From: Geminisphaera colitermitum TAV2
GTDB taxonomy: Bacteria > Verrucomicrobiota > Verrucomicrobiia > Opitutales > Opitutaceae
DNA length: 64,000 bases
Assembly: GCF_000171235.2 (NCBI RefSeq)
Contig: NZ_ABEA03000019.1
Span: 1-64,000, forward strand
Direction of reading: 5' to 3'
In this document: in pieces, positions 40,084 through 48,071 of the stretch
Layout of the letters: each line of letters starts with the position of its first letter
Position numbering within the stretch: the stretch's first letter is position 1
Position numbers and translations under genes: made by a program
Notes under the pieces: generated by a model
Seen by the model: the letters and a program-made list of their open reading frames with translations, nothing else
Told to the model about the DNA's origin: nothing
Databases searched by the model: none

Positions 40084-40974
40084 ATGAGAAAACCACTACA
40101 GTCCAAGGGATCTCCAAGCTCCAAGCTCTTAGCTCTCAGCTTTCTGCTCTTAGCTCTTAGCTTTTCCGCTCTCAGCTTTTCCGCGTCCGCTCAGGCTGTC
40201 ACCGCCAGCACCACGGCCGTCATGGTCAACGACGCCGGCGTCGTCGTCTGGCCGCCCAACTTATGGACGGCCAATGCAGCCAACTTTGCCTCGCCGACGC
40301 AGGGCGCGAAGGCGGATACAGCCGTGCAGGCCTGGTATAACCTGTTGGGGGTGGATACGGGGGTTACCGGGCGCCCGCAGGCCATCCGGTTCACATCGGG
40401 GGCGTCCAGCTACCACATCACCCTCTATGCCCCATCGTCCATCCCCACTGGCGGCTACAGTGTCAGCCTGCCTACCAAAGGAGGCACGCTCGCCCTCACA
40501 AGCGACATCCCGGCCGCCGCGCCTGTCGGCTGGCTCGTCTGCACGATCCAGATCAAGACGGCGCCGGGCGACACCTGGACTGATTTCGAGTTCAAAATCA
40601 TGACGCAATCCGGGGGCGTGATCACCCTGCACCTCTACTACCACTCCCCCGATCCGGGGCGTTCCGTTGTCAGCGGGCAGATCGGCACCGTGGCCGGCGT
40701 CTGGTTCACCTCCTCATCCACGACGGGAGACTCTCGGCTGTTGCGCAAACAGTCCTCAACGCAGTCCATCTGGCAGCAGATCGGCGGAGGGAGCAACACC
40801 ACCACCAGCGTCATGATCGCCGTGCCCGTGACCGCCATCATTCGCCCCGACAACGCCGGCCTCTTCGCGGAATACCTCCGATTCTCCCCCACCGATCACG
40901 AAAAGGATTCCTCCGGTCGCAGTGTCTGGCGTCTGGCCGATCTCCAATGGCGCACCGTCCTCCCCAACCCCTGA
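40084..40974 (+). CDS. Tail-fibre-like protein with a heptamer-encoded signal peptide
   Basis: A 296-aa protein. The N-terminus SKLLALSFLLLALSFSALSF, then SASAQA, is a good Sec signal, yet it is written in YNNAGCT heptamers (40114-40183). The mature part has features of tail-fibre proteins: AANFASPTQGAKADTAVQAW, YNLLGVDTGV and SVSLPTKGGTLALTSDIP. Tail fibres are not normally exported, so either the repeat created a new signal or the gene is a fibre-derived surface protein. Lies between tail tube and chaperone genes. Confidence 0.55.
   Translation: MRKPLQSKGSPSSKLLALSFLLLALSFSALSFSASAQAVTASTTAVMVNDAGVVVWPPNLWTANAANFASPTQGAKADTAVQAWYNLLGVDTGVTGRPQAIRFTSGASSYHITLYAPSSIPTGGYSVSLPTKGGTLALTSDIPAAAPVGWLVCTIQIKTAPGDTWTDFEFKIMTQSGGVITLHLYYHSPDPGRSVVSGQIGTVAGVWFTSSSTTGDSRLLRKQSSTQSIWQQIGGGSNTTTSVMIAVPVTAIIRPDNAGLFAEYLRFSPTDHEKDSSGRSVWRLADLQWRTVLPNP
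40114..40183. repeat. Tandem YNNAGCT heptamers
   Basis: CCAAGCT, CCAAGCT, CTTAGCT, CTCAGCT, TTCTGCT, CTTAGCT, CTTAGCT in register from 40114 to 40162, then degenerate copies. Confidence 0.9.
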
Positions 40975-40981
40975 ACCCATT

Positions 40982-41000
40982 CCCGCCTCTTCGGGCGGGT
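40982..41000 (+). terminator. Hairpin after the fibre-like gene
   Basis: CCCGCC-TCTTCG-GGCGGG followed by TGTTTG, eight bases after the stop. Probably an attenuating or terminating hairpin. Confidence 0.6.
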
Positions 41001-41037
41001 GTTTGTAATAAAAACACCAATACAAAGAAAACCACAC

Positions 41038-41760
41038 ATGAAAAAACTCATGCTCCTCATCAGCGGACTCGCCCTCGGCGCGTCCCTTGCCACCGCCGCC
41101 ACTCCGGCGCAGGTGGAACAAGCCAAGGCATTGGCCTCCTCCCGCAATGCCATCACCAAGATGCCCATCAGCACGCCCGCCGAAAAGGCCGCCCGCAAGG
41201 CGGCCGTCGCACAATGGGATGCCGCCAACGCCGAATCGGTCGCGGCTCTCATCCCCCTCGTGGATGAACTGCCCGCTGCCAGCGGATCGTTCCTCATCAA
41301 ATACACGCTGACCGCCCGCAACACGGTGGACGGCGTCATCGTCTCGCCCTTCAAGCGTGACCCCGCTGACCTCGCGTTGGCGGCCAAACTCAACGCCCCC
41401 GGTCTGGACAGGGTGTTCTACTATAAACACTACGCGACCGCCGAGGAAATCGCCGCCCTGCCCGGCGGCAACTCCGCCGGTATGGCCGACGCCGTAAGTC
41501 AACGCACGCTGCACCTCGATGCCCCCGACTTGCTCGACGGCTACTTCACCCGTTGTTTGGCCGAGGGTCTCTACCAGCGGCACTACAACAACTGGTTTGA
41601 TAACAAGGTGGCAAATCTGGTGATCACCAAAAAGGATGCCGAGGCCGCACGCCTGTGCAAGGAGGAGGCTTTTGTGCTCAACCAGAAGCACCCCGTCAAA
41701 ACCCCCGCCCTCACCGAGCGGCTCAAAACGCTCAGAGGCGGTCAGCAACTCGCCGAGTAA
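41038..41760 (+). CDS. Exported protein inside the tail module, unknown
   Basis: A 240-aa protein with signal peptide MKKLMLLISGLALGASLATA. The mature part is helical at first (VEQAKALASSRNAITKMPIS) and then mixed (DRVFYYKHYATAEEIAALPG, YFTRCLAEGLYQRHYNNWFD). No family recognised. An exported, non-tail-like protein here suggests a cargo (moron) gene with its own hairpin before it. Confidence 0.5.
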   Translation: MKKLMLLISGLALGASLATAATPAQVEQAKALASSRNAITKMPISTPAEKAARKAAVAQWDAANAESVAALIPLVDELPAASGSFLIKYTLTARNTVDGVIVSPFKRDPADLALAAKLNAPGLDRVFYYKHYATAEEIAALPGGNSAGMADAVSQRTLHLDAPDLLDGYFTRCLAEGLYQRHYNNWFDNKVANLVITKKDAEAARLCKEEAFVLNQKHPVKTPALTERLKTLRGGQQLAE

Positions 41761-41767
41761 CCATCAC

Positions 41768-41840
41768 CTCACGCGGAGGCGCGAAGACGCGGAGAGTATC
41801 AGATCACGAGAACTCCGCGCCCCCCGCGCCTCCGCGTGAG
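41768..41840. repeat. Intergenic palindromic 'CGCGGAGGCGCG' repeat
   Basis: Arms 41768-41796 (CTCACGCGGAGGCGCGAAGA onward) and 41813-41840 (ending GCGCCTCCGCGTGAG), seven bases after a stop. Same family as 28808-28894. Confidence 0.85.
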
Positions 41841-41868
41841 ACCCATCATCCTTCATTATTCAAATCCC

Positions 41869-42456
41869 ATGTCAGAAACCACGAAAACACTCGCCATTAT
41901 CGCCACCGTCGCCGCCGCCGGCATCGGAAGCGTTTACATCGCGGACCAACTATCGGAGCCCGCCGCCGTCTCAATCGTCGCGGAAAGTGGCGCGGGCGTC
42001 CCGCCCGCCTCTGCCGACCCAGGCCCCTTTGATGAATTGGACAAAATGCTCAATCCGTTCAGGGAAATCGACGCCGTCACCAAACCCACGCCTCCGGCCC
42101 TCCCCCCCCCCCCCCTCCCTGTCGAGGACATGCGCGCCGCACTCTACCGCAACGCGGCAGTGGACGCCCGGCTCGCGGAGTCCATCATCGCCGCCTTCCT
42201 CGATCGCGCCCGCCTGCAGCAGGCCGAGGACATTGCGATCTCGCAACCCGTCCCCCTGCTCCCCCCGGCGCTGCCCAACATCACGATCATCGAGGAGGCG
42301 ACACGCCTGGCAAATATCCTCCGCGCCGCCGGCCTGCGCTACGTCCCCCGCTACGCTCGCGGCTCCCCCGCATGGGTTCGATTCCAACAACTCACCTCCG
42401 ACCCCTTCACCACCGACGCCGACCTAACCGACTTTTACCGCTCCCTCGCCGCCTGA
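41869..42456 (+). CDS. Membrane-anchored phage protein with repeat-derived linker
   Basis: 195 aa: MSETTKTLAIIATVAAAGIG begins an N-terminal anchor. The linker contains repeat-encoded GAGVPPAS (41987-42008) and polyproline from a C14 tract (42102-42115). The C-terminal domain is helical (AVDARLAESIIAAFLDRARL; EEATRLANILRAAGLRYVPR). Unknown function; the third consecutive envelope-type gene in the tail module. Confidence 0.5.
   Translation: MSETTKTLAIIATVAAAGIGSVYIADQLSEPAAVSIVAESGAGVPPASADPGPFDELDKMLNPFREIDAVTKPTPPALPPPPLPVEDMRAALYRNAAVDARLAESIIAAFLDRARLQQAEDIAISQPVPLLPPALPNITIIEEATRLANILRAAGLRYVPRYARGSPAWVRFQQLTSDPFTTDADLTDFYRSLAA
41987..42008. repeat. Half-palindrome coding GAGVPPA
   Basis: Identical over 22 bp to the left arm at 24149-24170. 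Confidence 0.9.
42102..42115. repeat. C14 homopolymer in coding sequence
   Basis: Encodes LPPPPL in the linker of the membrane-anchored phage protein. Confidence 0.9.
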
Positions 42457-42465
42457 CCACTGGCT

Positions 42466-42493
42466 CCCAGCTCCAAGCTCATAGCTCCCAGCT
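42466..42493. repeat. Four YNNAGCT heptamers in a leader
   Basis: CCCAGCT, CCAAGCT, CATAGCT, CCCAGCT in register, ending 11 bp before the tail chaperone ATG. Confidence 0.9.
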
Positions 42494-42504
42494 CCTTTCC
42501 CATC

Positions 42505-43029
42505 ATGTCCATACCACGAACCATCAAACAAAAATCCATCGACGTCCCGCTCACAGACGCCCCCCGCATCGGCCTCGAAGAAGGCACGATCATCACCGTC
42601 CGGCGGATGGCGTGGAATCCCTTCCGCGATTTCCTCCACGAATTTGGCGCCCATTTCGGCTCCGCCCTCCTCATGTTCGCCAGCGGGAACGGAGAAAAGA
42701 TCATCGCCGCCGTCCCGGAGATGATCCTCAACACCGGCGTCCTGCTCAACAGCCTCCTCATCGGCAGCACCGATCTGACCCCTGAGAAGGTCGGCAAGCT
42801 CGATCCCGTGGACGCCCTCGACCTCGTCAAGGCCGCGTGCGAAATCCACGGAGGAGACGAGCTAAAAAACTCCTGGGCCGGCGCGAAAGCCAGCGTCGTA
42901 AACCTCGCGGTCGCGGCCGGCCTGATTCAGCGGACGACGAACAATGGGGTTTCGTTTATGCCCTTCTTATCGAAGCCGGCTACAGCGCCGACTACCTCGA
43001 CCGCTGCACCCTCTGGGACATCGACCTGA
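42505..43029 (+). CDS. Tail assembly chaperone, zero-frame product
   Basis: A 174-aa protein: RTIKQKSIDVPLTDAPRIGL, VRRMAWNPFRDFLHEFGAHF, VPEMILNTGVLLNSLLIGST. Its place directly before the tape measure is that of the G / gp41-type tail chaperone. It prevents aggregation of the tape measure during assembly. A slippery A AAA AAC lies at 42864-42870, so most ribosomes make this form and a minority make the frameshifted form. Confidence 0.75.
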   Translation: MSIPRTIKQKSIDVPLTDAPRIGLEEGTIITVRRMAWNPFRDFLHEFGAHFGSALLMFASGNGEKIIAAVPEMILNTGVLLNSLLIGSTDLTPEKVGKLDPVDALDLVKAACEIHGGDELKNSWAGAKASVVNLAVAAGLIQRTTNNGVSFMPFLSKPATAPTTSTAAPSGTST

Positions 43030-43091
43030 TCATCCGCCAGGTAACCGCCCTCCGCGAGCAGCGTGCGGCCGCCATGCGGCGCTCCCGCTGA
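42505..43091 (+). CDS. Tail assembly chaperone, -1 frameshift product
   Basis: Slipping one base back at A AAA AAC (codons CTA AAA AAC) joins the first 122 residues to 73 residues read from 42870: LLGRRESQRRKPRGRGRPDS, then WGFVYALLIEAGYSADYLDR and CTLWDIDLIIRQVTALREQR to TGA at 43091. The extension is well-formed protein with no start of its own and is typical of the T part of G-GT chaperones. A stable GGCCGGC/GCCGGCC stem starts about six bases after the slip site. Confidence 0.75.
42864..42870 (+). other. Slippery heptamer A AAA AAC for -1 frameshifting
   Basis: In-frame as CTA|AAA|AAC, the classical X XXY YYZ arrangement, followed by a GC-rich stem. Confidence 0.8.
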
Positions 43092-43205
43092 TCAGCGGCG
43101 GTTATCCAGGTCGTGTTTCAGCCACAGGATATACTTCACGGCCGCCCAGACGATGGCGGCCGCGCACACCGCAAGAAATCCGAGATACATAAGACCGGTT
43201 GCCAT
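43092..43205 (-). CDS. 37-aa antisense membrane peptide
   Basis: From ATG 43205 to TGA 43094-43092: MATGLMYLGFLAVCAAAIVW, then AAVKYILWLKHDLDNRR. One hydrophobic helix with a positively charged, presumably cytoplasmic, tail. It fills exactly the gap between the frameshifted chaperone stop and the tape measure start, on the opposite strand. Composition is protein-like, but no homologue is known to me. Confidence 0.45.
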   Translation of the reverse strand: MATGLMYLGFLAVCAAAIVWAAVKYILWLKHDLDNRR

Positions 43206-43236
43206 AACGCAGCCATTAAAAAGTCCCGAGCCCTGC

Positions 43237-46200
43237 ATGGCAACCTCCAATCAGATCGACATCCTGCTCAAGGTCTCCGCGGACACCGCCGCCATCCGCA
43301 AGACCCAGTCCGAGATGCAGGGCTTCCAGACCCGCATGTCGGCCTTCTCTTCCAAGCTGAAAGAAGGGCTGGGGCTCGCGGCAGGCACGCTCGCCCTCGG
43401 AGGCGCAGCCGCCGGTCTCAAGGCGCTGGGCACCGCCGCCGCGTCCTTCGTTGCCGACGGCGTCCGCTTCAACGCCATGCTCGAAGAGCAGCGGCTGGCC
43501 TTCACACACCTGACCGGCAGCGCGGAAGAGGCCACAAAGCGCGTCGCCGAACTCCAGCGCCTCGCGGCCGAAACCCCCTTCGACCTCGCCGCCTGGCGAC
43601 AGGCATCCGTCACCCTGCAAAACCTCGGCGGCAACGCCCTGGCCGGGCGTGACGGCCTGCGCCTCGTCGGCAACGTCGCCGCCGCCACCGGCCGCCCCCT
43701 CGAACAACTCGCCCAGACCATCGGGCGGCTCCACGCCGGGCTCACGACAGGCGGCTCTGTCTCCGACGTAACCACGCAGCTCCAGCACATGGGCGCCATC
43801 TCGATCGAGGCCAAGCAGCGCCTCGATTCGCTTGCCGCCGCCAAGATCGCCGGCCCCGCCGCCTGGGCCGAAGCCACCACCGCCCTCGGACGCTTCTCCG
43901 GCGCGATGGACCAATCCCAGCACGGCTGGGATGGCCTCATGCGCCAGATTTCCGCATCGTGGGAGGCCACGAAAGGCAAACTCACCGAGCCCGTGTTCGA
44001 GCCCATGACGCAGGGAGTGCGCAACCTCGCCACGGCCATCGGCCTGCTGCCCACCCAGGCGCAGGCCGCCGTCAACGCCATCCGCGAAGCCGGCGAATCC
44101 CTCGGCAAGGGAGTCGAGACCGTCACCACCGCCACCCTCCCCAACCTCCGGGGCGACCTGCGCTCCCAGCGCGCCGCCGCCCGCCTCCAGCTCGCCAACC
44201 TCAACCAGCGCCGCACCAACGCCGGGATAACCTTCCTCGGTATCGGAGGCGAGGATACACAACTGAAGGAACAAAAAGCCACCCTCCAAAAAACCATCGA
44301 CGAACTCTCCCTCAAGCTGGTCGAGTTCGACGGTCTCACCAAAGCCTCCTTTAGCAAAACCCGCGATGAGGTCCTCGCCCGTATTCAGGAAATCGAGACC
44401 GCCACCGAAAAAGTCCTGCGTTTTGAGGATACTCCACGCGGCCGTCGCTCCTACACAATGACCGTGCCCAAGGCCCCCGACGCCAAGGAGGCGGCGGAGT
44501 TGGATCGCCTCAAAAAAGCGCTGGAGATCGATGATGCCCGAGCCAAGGCCGCCGCCGCCGATAACCCCACGCCCATCGAAGCGCGCGCCGCGAAAAACGC
44601 CGCTGAGGCCGAGGCCGAAGCCACCCGCGCCGCCAACGCCCGCGCTGTCGCCGCCGCGCTCAAGACAGCCCGCGACAACGCCGCCGAACTCACCGTCAAA
44701 CTCACCGACAACGACCTCGCTGCCGCTGCCCTCGCCAAAGACTTCGACCGGCAGGCCGCCCTCCTCAAAACCCGCGCCGCCGCCGCCGAGACAGCCTACC
44801 AGAAGGACATCGCCACCGCCGCACTGGCCACCACCGAAGCCGAGAAAAAGGAACTCCGCGCCGCCGCAGAAAAAACCCGCCAGGCCGCCCTTGTCCCCAT
44901 CCAGGCCGCGCTGGCTGAAGTCGAAAAAAAGCGTGCCGACAGCCAGCGCGAAACCCTCGCCGCCGGGCAGCAGCTCCAGCAAAACATCCTCGACCAGATC
45001 ACCCGCGAACGCGAGTTACTCGCCCTCCGCGAAGACATTTCACCGGCGCAAAAAGCCGTGGAATATGCCCGCCTGCTCACCCGCCAGCAGGCCGTCCTCG
45101 CCGAGGTTATCCGGCTGAAAAAAGAAGAGTTGGCCCTCGCAGCCAACCCGCTGGATCGCGCCCGCATTCAGGCGGAAATCGATGCCGCGCAGCACGCGAT
45201 CGACAACCCCTCTGCGGCCACCCGGCCCGCCGGGTCGAAGATCGTGGAGCAGCGCAAGGACGTGGCCGATATGCAGTCAGGCTCCAGCCTTGCCCACTAC
45301 AACGGCGTCGGCGAAGGCATCGAAGGCGGGATGCTCTCCCAACTCCAGCAGATCGGCACCCTGGGCGACCAGACAGCGCGGACCTTCAGCACCGCCGCCG
45401 ACTCCATGCGCAGCAGCCTGGGCGGCGCGATCAGCGACATGATCCTGAAAGGTGAATCTCTGAAGGATGCGATGGCCGGCTTCGGCCTCGCCATTGCCCA
45501 GTCCTTCATCAACGCGGGCGCGCAGATGCTGGCCGACTGGATCATGCAAAACACGGTCATGGTCGCGTGGAAGGCACTCACCGAAACCAAAATGACCACC
45601 GCTGCCGCCACCGGAGCGGCCGCGCGCACCGGGATCGTCGCCGGCGAGGAGGTCGCCGCCACGGGCGCCAAGGCCGCCGGCACCACGGCCCGCACCGGTT
45701 TCTCGCTCATGGAGGCCGGGAAAAACATCGTCACTGCCGCCACAGGCGCAATGGCCGCGATGGCCTCCATCCCCTGGGTTGGCCCCGTCCTCGCCGTCGC
45801 CGCCGTCGGTGGCATCCTCGCCCTCGGCGCAAAAATCCTCGGCGCCTTCGCCTCTGGCGGGCTGATCAGCGGCGCGGGCACCGGCACCAGTGACGACAAC
45901 CTCATCCGTGTATCCGATGGTGAATACGTCATACGCGCCGCTGCCGTTGACCGCTACGGTGTCGGCATGATGGATGCGATCAACGCCGGCGCGCTCGACC
46001 TCGCCGCCGGCGTCGAGTCCATCCCAGCCCCGTTGATCCGAAGTGGCGCGGGCGTCTCGCCCGCCTCCGGTGCATCCGCCGCGTCCACCTCGCAAGACTC
46101 CCGCGAAATCCACATCACCATCGCCGCCGGCATCGTGAACGACAAAGCCGACGCCATGCCCTGGCTCCAGAGCCGCGAGGCAATGGTCCGCATGATCCTC

Positions 46201-46245
46201 GACACCGTTTCCACAGGCAAAGCAACCATCGGTATCCCGTCATGA
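43237..46245 (+). CDS. Tail tape measure protein
   Basis: 1002 aa. It starts MATSNQIDILLKVSADTAAI with TQSEMQGFQTRMSAFSS, typical of tape measures. The middle is long helical coiled coil rich in Ala/Lys/Glu. Hydrophobic patches (GTLALGGAAAGLKALGTAAA; MASIPWVGPVLAVAAVGGIL) suggest membrane-penetrating segments. The C-terminus carries a repeat-encoded GAGVSPAS. Length sets tail length; 1002 residues imply about 150 nm by the usual 1.5 angstrom per residue rule. Overlaps the next gene by ATGA. Confidence 0.9.
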   Translation: MATSNQIDILLKVSADTAAIRKTQSEMQGFQTRMSAFSSKLKEGLGLAAGTLALGGAAAGLKALGTAAASFVADGVRFNAMLEEQRLAFTHLTGSAEEATKRVAELQRLAAETPFDLAAWRQASVTLQNLGGNALAGRDGLRLVGNVAAATGRPLEQLAQTIGRLHAGLTTGGSVSDVTTQLQHMGAISIEAKQRLDSLAAAKIAGPAAWAEATTALGRFSGAMDQSQHGWDGLMRQISASWEATKGKLTEPVFEPMTQGVRNLATAIGLLPTQAQAAVNAIREAGESLGKGVETVTTATLPNLRGDLRSQRAAARLQLANLNQRRTNAGITFLGIGGEDTQLKEQKATLQKTIDELSLKLVEFDGLTKASFSKTRDEVLARIQEIETATEKVLRFEDTPRGRRSYTMTVPKAPDAKEAAELDRLKKALEIDDARAKAAAADNPTPIEARAAKNAAEAEAEATRAANARAVAAALKTARDNAAELTVKLTDNDLAAAALAKDFDRQAALLKTRAAAAETAYQKDIATAALATTEAEKKELRAAAEKTRQAALVPIQAALAEVEKKRADSQRETLAAGQQLQQNILDQITRERELLALREDISPAQKAVEYARLLTRQQAVLAEVIRLKKEELALAANPLDRARIQAEIDAAQHAIDNPSAATRPAGSKIVEQRKDVADMQSGSSLAHYNGVGEGIEGGMLSQLQQIGTLGDQTARTFSTAADSMRSSLGGAISDMILKGESLKDAMAGFGLAIAQSFINAGAQMLADWIMQNTVMVAWKALTETKMTTAAATGAAARTGIVAGEEVAATGAKAAGTTARTGFSLMEAGKNIVTAATGAMAAMASIPWVGPVLAVAAVGGILALGAKILGAFASGGLISGAGTGTSDDNLIRVSDGEYVIRAAAVDRYGVGMMDAINAGALDLAAGVESIPAPLIRSGAGVSPASGASAASTSQDSREIHITIAAGIVNDKADAMPWLQSREAMVRMILDTVSTGKATIGIPS
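46043..46064. repeat. Half-palindrome coding GAGVSPA in tape measure
   Basis: GTGGCGCGGGCGTCTCGCCC then GC; one base different from the copies at 24149 and 41987, and equal to the inverse arm at 24184. Confidence 0.9.
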
Positions 46246-48071
46246 TCCACCAGACACAACACCTCGGACACAACCTCACCCTCATCCTCGACAAGCCCGA
46301 TTGGAGCCAGAAGATCGAGATCAAGCATCGCATCGCCGACGACATCGAGGAGGGCCGCACCGGGCGGGAGAACCGCCGCCCCCGCCATGCCGAAATCCGC
46401 CATGAAATTACGCTCACCTATGCGCTCGACCCCATCGATGCGCAGGCATGGCAGACCCGGTTCGCGTCACCACTAGATGGATACATTGGCATTCCCATGC
46501 CGATGGACCGTCTTCCGGCCATCGACTACGGCGAGCGCATCTACAACGCGAGTTACACCCTCGCCCTCCCCGGCGGTCCCGCGCCCACAATCCACGTCAC
46601 CGCCGGGCTCAACACCGCCGCCTTCCCCGCCGGCATCCTCCTCGCGCCCCTCTTCGTCGGTCGCCTCAAGTCGAGGCCCGTCTTCAAGACGCTGACCGAC
46701 ATGCACGCCCGCGTCACGCTCACTCTCCTGGAGGAAAGCCCCTGGGCCTTTCGCATCGCACCCGCCACCCCGTCCGGCTCCCCCCCCCCCCCCCTCGACT
46801 GGCCCGAACCCGTCACCGCCAACTGGTCCACCAAGCCCGAGGACTCCACCTCCGACATCCTCGACTTCACCGCCATCGGCAACGCCCGCGTCAAGTCGGT
46901 CGACGGACAGGAGGGTGTTGTCCGGCGCGCGCAGAAATTCACCGCCACGCTCGACGGGCGGGAGCAAATCCGCGCCCTGCTCGCCTTCTTCCTCGCCCGC
47001 AAAGGCCGCGTCGAAGCGTTCACTGCCCCCTGGCTCTTTCGTCCTTCCGACGTGGATACAGAGGCCGTTCCACACGCCACCCGCGCCCGCTTCGCCGACG
47101 ACACGCTCACGCTGACATGGCTCACCGACGAAGCCGCCAACGCGAAAATCTCCCTCCTGCAGGTGCCGTGGGAGATCAACACGCCCGCCGGTGAGGCACC
47201 GGTGCAGCCCGCCGAGGCGTATCTCTACCGCTTCGAGGCCGACGTCCCCGGCGTCCCTGTGGTGTGGCGCTACACCGATTGGGAGCACGACCTCGCCCGC
47301 ACCGAGAACGGCGTGATTGTGAGCTACAAAGGCGACACCACCGGCCTGATCGAGCACGACGGCATCACCCAGACCAGCGACCTCGGAGACAAGGCGACCC
47401 GCATCATCATGTCGGCCAATGTCCCCGGCAACCCGCTCGCCCTCGTCTCGGCCAACGGCATCGACGTGCCGGTCACAATCGAAATCTACCGCTGCAACCC
47501 GGCCAATGCCGAAGGTGCCGCGCTCGTGTATTCAGGCAGCCTCACAGAAGTCTCGGAGGACGGCGGCAAACTCACCGCCGAAACTCTCGTGCTCGGCGGC
47601 CTGCTCAGGGTAAAAGTCCCCGGTTTTGTCTTCTCTCCGTCCTGCAACCACCGTTTTTGCCGGGCCGGCTGCACGCTCGACATCGCCACATGGACACTCT
47701 CCGGCCTGATCGTCGGCCAGGTGGGTAGCGAACTCACCGCCCAGATCACGGGCAATCCGAACGGACGCCCGCTCTCCGGCGACTTTTACGCGCGCGGCGT
47801 GCTCATCGCCGGCGCGGGCGAAGGCTGGGAAATCCGCCAGATCGTGCGCAACACCCACCTGCCGGACGGCAAGATGAAATTTGTATTGAAGGCTCCACTA
47901 CGCAACGCCCCCGCCGGCCTCGCCGTCACCTTCCGTCCCGACTGCGACGGCAGTATCTCCGCCTGCCAGGCCCGGCAAAATTTCGTGAACTTCGGCGGCC
48001 ATCCTCACATGGGGCCGGCCAACCTCTCCATCCCCCAACGCCAGACAAATACCTCCGGAGGCAAAAAATAA
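46242..48071 (+). CDS. Tail tip protein, distal-tail-like plus BR0599/DUF2163-like
   Basis: 609 aa. Residues 1-280 resemble distal tail proteins (GHNLTLILDKPDWSQKIEIK; FTATLDGREQIRALLAFFLA). Residues 290-609 match the DUF2163/BR0599 type, with FSPSCNHRFCRAGCTLDIAT near residue 470, whose Cys cluster may bind Fe-S or metal as in gene-transfer-agent hub proteins. The two are usually separate genes, so this is probably a fusion. Contains a C15 tract giving SPPPPLDW near residue 180. Confidence 0.75.
   Translation: MIHQTQHLGHNLTLILDKPDWSQKIEIKHRIADDIEEGRTGRENRRPRHAEIRHEITLTYALDPIDAQAWQTRFASPLDGYIGIPMPMDRLPAIDYGERIYNASYTLALPGGPAPTIHVTAGLNTAAFPAGILLAPLFVGRLKSRPVFKTLTDMHARVTLTLLEESPWAFRIAPATPSGSPPPPLDWPEPVTANWSTKPEDSTSDILDFTAIGNARVKSVDGQEGVVRRAQKFTATLDGREQIRALLAFFLARKGRVEAFTAPWLFRPSDVDTEAVPHATRARFADDTLTLTWLTDEAANAKISLLQVPWEINTPAGEAPVQPAEAYLYRFEADVPGVPVVWRYTDWEHDLARTENGVIVSYKGDTTGLIEHDGITQTSDLGDKATRIIMSANVPGNPLALVSANGIDVPVTIEIYRCNPANAEGAALVYSGSLTEVSEDGGKLTAETLVLGGLLRVKVPGFVFSPSCNHRFCRAGCTLDIATWTLSGLIVGQVGSELTAQITGNPNGRPLSGDFYARGVLIAGAGEGWEIRQIVRNTHLPDGKMKFVLKAPLRNAPAGLAVTFRPDCDGSISACQARQNFVNFGGHPHMGPANLSIPQRQTNTSGGKK
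46780..46794. repeat. C15 homopolymer in coding sequence
   Basis: Encodes SPPPPL between two modules of the tail tip protein. Confidence 0.9.
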
